From contig JASMKV010000329.1 of assembly GCA_030749035.1 (NCBI GenBank), positions 1-52,753 of the forward strand: DNA of 52,753 bases, read 5' to 3'. Position numbers and translations under genes: made by a program. The notes below the pieces were generated by a model. That model saw only the letters and a program-made list of their open reading frames with translations, was not told where the DNA came from and ran no database searches. This document shows positions 49,501 to 52,753 of the stretch, piece by piece; the stretch's first letter is position 1, and each line of letters starts with the position of its first letter. The stretch is from Myxococcota bacterium. GTDB taxonomy: Bacteria > Myxococcota > XYA12-FULL-58-9 > JASMKV01.

Positions 49501-49655
49501 CCGCTCGCTGCATAAATCCGCTCTTCAGCCAAACGCAAAAACCGTACGCGTACTCTGCGCCCTTCAATATGTGTCACCACCCCAACCCCCAGGGAAGGAT
49601 CGGCCGGTGACCATACTAATTGTCCGGTGGTTTGTTTATTTTGCTGCATCTGCAT
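46572..49655 (-). CDS. rapA: RapA-like SNF2-family RNA polymerase recycling ATPase
   Basis: A 1027-residue SNF2 helicase-like ATPase. The N-terminal Tudor/KOW-like domain has the G-x-G-x-V strand (GVGVVTHIEGRRVRVRF, about 23-39). Walker A is DEVGLGKT at about 180-187, and the DEAHH box at 285-289. Helicase motifs of the second lobe include MLSTEAGGEGRNFQFC and RIGRVDRVGQRHDV. RapA frees RNA polymerase stalled after termination, and the layout matches it (E. coli RapA has 968 residues). It is divergent from the cNMP-binding-fold gene across 170 bases. Confidence 0.9.
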   Translation of the reverse strand: MQMQQNKQTTGQLVWSPADPSLGVGVVTHIEGRRVRVRFLRLAEERIYAASGREQVLMRYKMNSGEKVRDKDGNEVLIKTANELNESGLLTYELDDGRVCAENELIPDIRAVGAKERLASLDLVHPEILRARTQGLRLAKFAQRPGHSAILGARAQWLPHQLDVATRAVANDPVRLLLADEVGLGKTVEAALIFAGLRAERRANRVLILAPNSLCIQWLGEIYRKVHDLPVLLDEDRLSDIEREYSEINPFEAHQHLVVSIDSLKSDVYLAQNALLADWDLVIVDEAHHLRWNEAEGGNRGYQIVEGLAEKTKHLLLLTATPMALDPAEYHALLRLLDSERFDAPEVFAEATERAGLVREVGKALALAVENKEEFDKDVLKQAKQIFADDVDDQEAFKRFAKLKTGDKKRAAILPDIIGALRERHGLADFVVRNRRGPVGGLPERRPQLFPLAPSEQQENLMDIGEGVILDLLRTFTSMENKNQLLGESFRALWATPRALMDVVRPISRELANEIEPYVDAVIHGPVDEKGLPTVDMRLRWLLEQIRALGEDEKLLVFVERPVAVQALKDSLDNLYAEDVAVFHRALAPRDQDRQVAWFREAGGPKVMLSTEAGGEGRNFQFCHNIVLYDMPWRPATVEQRIGRVDRVGQRHDVNVLVPYFKSGYEAAILKIMQQSIGVLDRTVGGIDHALEYVSDELADLILEGGGSDAWKKLFIKTEKLVQDSRERIASGVDVILDHASFNQERVQEFLESIPEDIEAQTENFVSNFIEHSRFEVSEQSAELVSIEGAPSSSGRSDDESVVVGTYDRTYALDHEDVEFFAFGHPLVEQAFEWAQQESDASASLALLRGWKQDGAVFVWRFGLDAPDDAPELGTYFSGKDFTIALDESGKRQVVFEGILDDVERPLEKMDAAPLRGMIGRWRGLVDANYKAAQTLIDEDLTALCVEAGKKIEDVYEQRLRVMGRKQKRALARVSSADKENLMVAQKEEREMLLSYFDGLRGRLGDMTPRLQAVLALRLLKASEVSA

Positions 49656-49825
49656 GAATGTCTGCTCTTCTTAGCCTATTTGGGACATTTAAAACCGGCG
49701 AACATTGCCAAATGTAATCCAGAAGTGCAAGCAAACCTCCCCTTGCAACGCATTATTTTTCGCTTTTCTTGTGATTATCTTTTGAACTCTGGTCTCTGGA
49801 GGAGTAAGATCGGCTGGAGAACACT

Positions 49826-50383
49826 ATGCCACACGTTGATTTACTTGATTTACCTTATTTTGAAGGACTCTCCTTGGATGATTTGGTCACTTTGGTTGAT
49901 CTTCTCGAGCCAAGACAGTTTTCACCCGGAACCATTATTCTTGCAGAGCGCAGCATAGAACCAGGCCCGCTTTATATCGCCACAGCCGGCTCGGTAAGAA
50001 TAACCAAAAAGAATCCTAAAGGTTTGGACATTCCGCTGGCAGAGCTCAAAAGCCCTACACTCTTTGGCGAGATTGAGCTTTTTTGCGAAATGCCACCAGT
50101 GGCAACCGTCACTGCAACCACTGAAGTTGCCGCCTTTGTTCTGGATCGACGAACCTTTGACAAATTGCTTGGCGACAAACATCCAGCACTGCTGCGCTTT
50201 ACATACAACATGGCGAAAGTGGCCTGTCATCGTCTGGCCATTTGTGATGATATTATGGCCAGAAGCCTCGGGCACGAAGATCTCATTGCTTTGCGACGGC
50301 AAATATTTTCCAGTATGGCCCCTAAAGATAAATGGGCACAAACCACCGGCATGTTTAAATTACCTAATTTCACAAAACCGTAA
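49826..50383 (+). CDS. Cyclic nucleotide-binding-fold protein lacking the phosphate-binding Arg
   Basis: A 185-residue protein. Residues ~20-125 form a cNMP-binding beta barrel with LYIATAGSVRI and the phosphate-cassette LFGEIELFCEMPPVATVTA. In cAMP/cGMP-binding proteins the cassette has Arg before the Ala-Thr-Val (for example PRAATV); here it is Val, so canonical cyclic-nucleotide binding is doubtful. There is no winged-helix DNA-binding domain, so it is not a Crp-type regulator, and the last ~60 residues are helical. GGAG is eight bases before the ATG. Possible role: a signal-sensing or scaffold protein with degenerate ligand binding. Confidence 0.8.
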   Translation: MPHVDLLDLPYFEGLSLDDLVTLVDLLEPRQFSPGTIILAERSIEPGPLYIATAGSVRITKKNPKGLDIPLAELKSPTLFGEIELFCEMPPVATVTATTEVAAFVLDRRTFDKLLGDKHPALLRFTYNMAKVACHRLAICDDIMARSLGHEDLIALRRQIFSSMAPKDKWAQTTGMFKLPNFTKP

Positions 50384-50391
50384 TTTAAACT

Positions 50392-51444
50392 CTAAGCCGA
50401 GAGTCGTTCAACAATCGCATCACCCATTTGCGAAGTTCCCGTATGGCCTCCCAGGTCTTCGCTCAAATGACCAGCATGAAGTGTTTGCATGACTGCATTT
50501 TCAATCGCCCGGGACGCTTCTCGATGTTCAAGATGCTCAAGCAACATTCCCATGGTAAGAATGGCGGCCAAAGGATTGGCTTTATCCATACCGGCAATAT
50601 CCGGTGCTGAACCGTGTACCGGCTCAAAGAGACAAAGCCCATCCGGGTTTATATTCGCACTTGCGGCCATCCCCATACCGCCCTGCAGCTCAGCGGCCAA
50701 GTCAGTCACGATATCGCCAAAAAGATTGTTCGTCACAATCACCTCAAATTGCTCCGGCGATCTGAGCAAGGCCATTGCCAAAGCATCCACGTAAAAATGA
50801 TTTGCCTCAATCGTTGGATAATCCTGCGCCACCTCTTTAAAGACCCGCTGCCACAAATCGTGCGCATAACGCATCGCATTTGATTTGTCGCTCATGGTCA
50901 CACGCCCAAGATTATTCTTTTGTGCGTATGCAAATGCTGCCCTAATGATTCGTTCTACCCCTTTACGAGTATTGATATCTTCATTAATGGCGATTTCGTC
51001 TGCTGTGCCTTTTTTAAAATTTCCCCCAACACCAACATAAATGCCCTCGGTGTTTTCACGAAACACTTTAAAATCAATCGCATCATGCGTTTTCGCTTTG
51101 AGCGGGCAAAACTGATCTGCCAAACATTTAACCGGTCTAAAGTTAATATAGAGATCTAGCTCGAAACGTAAGGCAAGTAAGATTTCCCGACCGTGTTGCA
51201 TATCCGGAACTCTGGGGTCGCCTAAAGCGCCCAAATAAATGGCGGCGAAGTCATTACGAAAGCGCTCTATCTCCCCTTTGGGCAAAGTCGTTCCATCCCG
51301 AAGATATCTCTCGGCCCCATAATCCAGCTCTTCAACCTCTAAATCTAAATCAAAACGGTCTCTTACCGTATCGAGTGCACGAAGAGCCTGGGCTGTTACT
51401 TCTGTCCCAATGCCATCACCAGCAATCACCGCAATTCGCTGCAT
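50392..51444 (-). CDS. leuB: 3-isopropylmalate dehydrogenase (LeuB), isocitrate/isopropylmalate dehydrogenase family
   Basis: A 350-residue enzyme, started at Met 51444 (AAGGA eight bases upstream). It catalyses oxidative decarboxylation of 3-isopropylmalate in leucine synthesis. It has the AGDGIGTEV start, the substrate loop RFELDLYINFRPVK, FRENTEGIYVGVG, TNNLFGDIVTDL with metal-binding Asp residues, and EPVHGSAPDIAG. The FRPVK loop looks more like the LeuB type found in actinobacteria than the enterobacterial one; tartrate or homoisocitrate dehydrogenase of the same fold is a possible alternative. No other leu gene is nearby. Confidence 0.85.
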   Translation of the reverse strand: MQRIAVIAGDGIGTEVTAQALRALDTVRDRFDLDLEVEELDYGAERYLRDGTTLPKGEIERFRNDFAAIYLGALGDPRVPDMQHGREILLALRFELDLYINFRPVKCLADQFCPLKAKTHDAIDFKVFRENTEGIYVGVGGNFKKGTADEIAINEDINTRKGVERIIRAAFAYAQKNNLGRVTMSDKSNAMRYAHDLWQRVFKEVAQDYPTIEANHFYVDALAMALLRSPEQFEVIVTNNLFGDIVTDLAAELQGGMGMAASANINPDGLCLFEPVHGSAPDIAGMDKANPLAAILTMGMLLEHLEHREASRAIENAVMQTLHAGHLSEDLGGHTGTSQMGDAIVERLSA

Positions 51445-51569
51445 GAAGTCTATCCTTCCCATTCCAAACTCTTAGACAGCCTGGTCGTCTTTGCTGGTAA
51501 GGTCATTTATAATAAAAAGTTAACACTAAAATATCGACCTTTGGCCCAACCTCGCTTATATAGACTGCT

Positions 51570-52058
51570 ATGAAATCAAAATTACCACAAGTCATAAAAA
51601 TTATTGTTTTTCTCTCTTTTGGACTTTGTGCATGCAGCCCAGGGCTCATTGCCGGCACAAAAATTCATAATACAGATGACAACAACGACATCTACAATAT
51701 TGTCACCACTGTTCTCAAAGCACTCGAAGAGCAAGATTCTGAAACCATTCTTGGGTTTGTGTCGTCACGCTATTTCGAAAACATGGGTACACCCAATCCC
51801 GATGATGACTATGGTTATCACGAGCTTAAAGAGACCATACTCCCTGCAAGCATCAAAGCCACCAAGGAATTTTACCTGAGCTTTGAGATTCATGATATTG
51901 TGGCCAGCCAAAACCAGGCTTATGCGGATATTCGATACCGTTCACGTGCACGCATCGAAACCCCTTCGGGCGCATCGATGTGGGATAGCCACAAAGAATT
52001 TAATCGTATCGAATTCATTAAAACAGACAACCGCTGGGAAATTTCAGCGGGCTTATAA
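51570..52058 (+). CDS. Small lipoprotein, unknown function (SnoaL/DUF4440-like fold possible)
   Basis: A 162-residue predicted lipoprotein (LCAC before Ser, about residue 22). The rest has one long helix-turn pattern around IYNIVTTVLKALEEQD, then beta strands ending RIEFIKTDNRWEISAGL. That pattern (helix followed by a curved sheet ending in a 'W-ki' strand) is like SnoaL/NTF2-type domains, but this is only a fold guess. It is followed by the zinc-ribbon gene after 14 bases. Confidence 0.65.
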   Translation: MKSKLPQVIKIIVFLSFGLCACSPGLIAGTKIHNTDDNNDIYNIVTTVLKALEEQDSETILGFVSSRYFENMGTPNPDDDYGYHELKETILPASIKATKEFYLSFEIHDIVASQNQAYADIRYRSRARIETPSGASMWDSHKEFNRIEFIKTDNRWEISAGL

Positions 52059-52072
52059 AGGGTATATGCGAC

Positions 52073-52468
52073 ATGGGTACATTAAACGCAGGCCAGGAAA
52101 TAGATGACCAATGCACGAAATGCAAATTGCTTCTGGCACATACGATTGTGGCGATGGATGGCGAATCGGTCATTAAGGTTGAATGCAACACGTGTCACAG
52201 CGTACACAAATACCGCGGTAAAAAAGCGAAAACCAGCCGAGCAAAATCCACAAAGAAAACCGCCATCAAAGTTGCCCCATTCGAACAACTTATTGCCGGA
52301 AAAGATTTAAGTCGCGCCACACGCTATAAAATATCAACGGCCTTGGCACAGGATGAAATTATCGATCATGCTAAATTTGGCCTTGGCATTGTGACCCATG
52401 TCATGGGTGATAATAAAGTCGAAGTTGAATTTTCAGAAGGGTCTCGTGTTCTTGTCCACAAGCGCTGA
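52073..52468 (+). CDS. Zinc-ribbon protein with C-terminal Tudor/KOW-like strand motif
   Basis: A 131-residue basic protein. Cys pairs CTKC (14-17) and CNTC (38-41) make a zinc ribbon. Residues ~46-65 are Lys-rich (KYRGKKAKTSRAKSTKKTA). The C-terminus has FGLGIVTHVMGDNKVEVEF, which resembles the RapA N-terminal strand (GVGVVTHIEGRRVRVRF) in the same window. Both the zinc ribbon and the basic tract suggest nucleic-acid or RNA-polymerase contact, but no family was recognised. It begins at ATG 52073 with a distant AAAGGG upstream. Confidence 0.7.
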   Translation: MGTLNAGQEIDDQCTKCKLLLAHTIVAMDGESVIKVECNTCHSVHKYRGKKAKTSRAKSTKKTAIKVAPFEQLIAGKDLSRATRYKISTALAQDEIIDHAKFGLGIVTHVMGDNKVEVEFSEGSRVLVHKR

Positions 52469-52714
52469 GAAACACACATCGTCTTACCTAGGCATACATA
52501 TTTGATGCCCACCTCGAACGCCGCACGCATGCCGCTTTGCCTCCACAGGCTTCTGTTATTACAAGACTTTATTCGATAGCGATCGCTTGACCATCGCGCG
52601 TTTAAGCGAAAAACCATTTCACAATGAATATCAGCCTTGGCCGGGACGTCTTTTGCTCCATAGGCCCACACCTTAGAGAACCAGAGTTCTTTTTAAAGAC
52701 GAAAGGAAATACTC
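52469..52714. other. Intergenic stretch, no supported gene
   Basis: 246 bases between the zinc-ribbon gene and the partial gene at the window end. It contains a small hairpin GGCAT-ATGCC (about 52491-52509), the palindrome GCGATCGC, and no open frame with coding character. The length and hairpins would fit a leader or small RNA, but nothing matches a structure I recognise. Confidence 0.4.
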
Positions 52715-52753
52715 ATGGGATCAACCGCATCTATGCAGACCAAATCTGAGCGG
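52715..52753 (+). CDS. 5' end of an unidentified gene (cut by window edge)
   Basis: ATG 52715 is preceded by AAAGGAAA at the right distance (about eight bases), and the frame is open for the 13 codons available (MGSTASMQTKSER). Too short to identify. Confidence 0.55.
   Translation, partial: MGSTASMQTKSER

Overview
The window is a compact, tRNA-free stretch of a chromosome with moderate G+C. It probably comes from a low-GC, uncultured relative of the Myxococcota/Bradymonadales (old 'Deltaproteobacteria'). The evidence is the gene content: an eight-gene operon laid out like the Myxococcus xanthus gltA-H/nfsA-H genes, AgmX/PglI-type TonB-like C-termini, a GltI-GltJ-like pair, a metalloprotease ending in a MYXO-CTERM-like tail, a PilZ protein, an HAD-IG 5'-nucleotidase and many tetratricopeptide (TPR) proteins. 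I saw no mobile element, CRISPR array or RNA gene that I can support.

Layout. 1-3656: the 3' end of a carbamoyltransferase, an uncharacterised nucleotidyltransferase, a PilZ protein (minus) and an HAD-IG 5'-nucleotidase. 3679-12883: enolase with an unusual N-terminal extension, a TPR lipoprotein, thioredoxin reductase (trxB), glutamate racemase (murI) and cobalamin-dependent methionine synthase (metH). 12956-23274 (minus): eight tightly packed genes in the order OM barrel, OM barrel, TPR, large TPR, TPR lipoprotein, small secreted protein, FHA-like/TM/TonB-like protein, OM barrel, matching gltA-H/nfsA-H. 23614-27219: two small genes, a matrixin-type secreted protease and a secreted partner. 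27370-31841 (minus): zinc-ribbon/TM/TPR protein, J-domain/TPR protein and a lid-less DnaK paralogue. 32000-34204: an outer-membrane protein and MTA phosphorylase. 34214-43587 (minus): a 2495-residue cytoplasmic TPR protein followed by a zinc-ribbon/GYF/TM/TonB-like protein, matching GltI-GltJ. 43825-46560: a DUF192 lipoprotein and a membrane HExxH protease with TPRs. 46572-52753: RapA helicase, a cyclic-nucleotide-binding-fold protein, isopropylmalate dehydrogenase, a small lipoprotein, a zinc-ribbon protein and the start of a further gene.

How it fits together. The main story is a nearly complete trans-envelope machine of the Glt/Nfs type: outer-membrane barrels A, B and H, periplasmic TPR proteins C and D, lipoprotein E, inner-membrane TonB-like G and J, and cytoplasmic scaffold I. 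In M. xanthus such parts drive focal-adhesion gliding or move spore-coat polysaccharide, powered by the TolQR-like AglRQS motor. No AglRQS, MglA or MglB gene is in this window. A DnaK/J-protein/TPR set lies between the A-H and I-J blocks and may serve the same machine, but that is inference. Family assignments were made by reading motifs and gene order; no database search was run.
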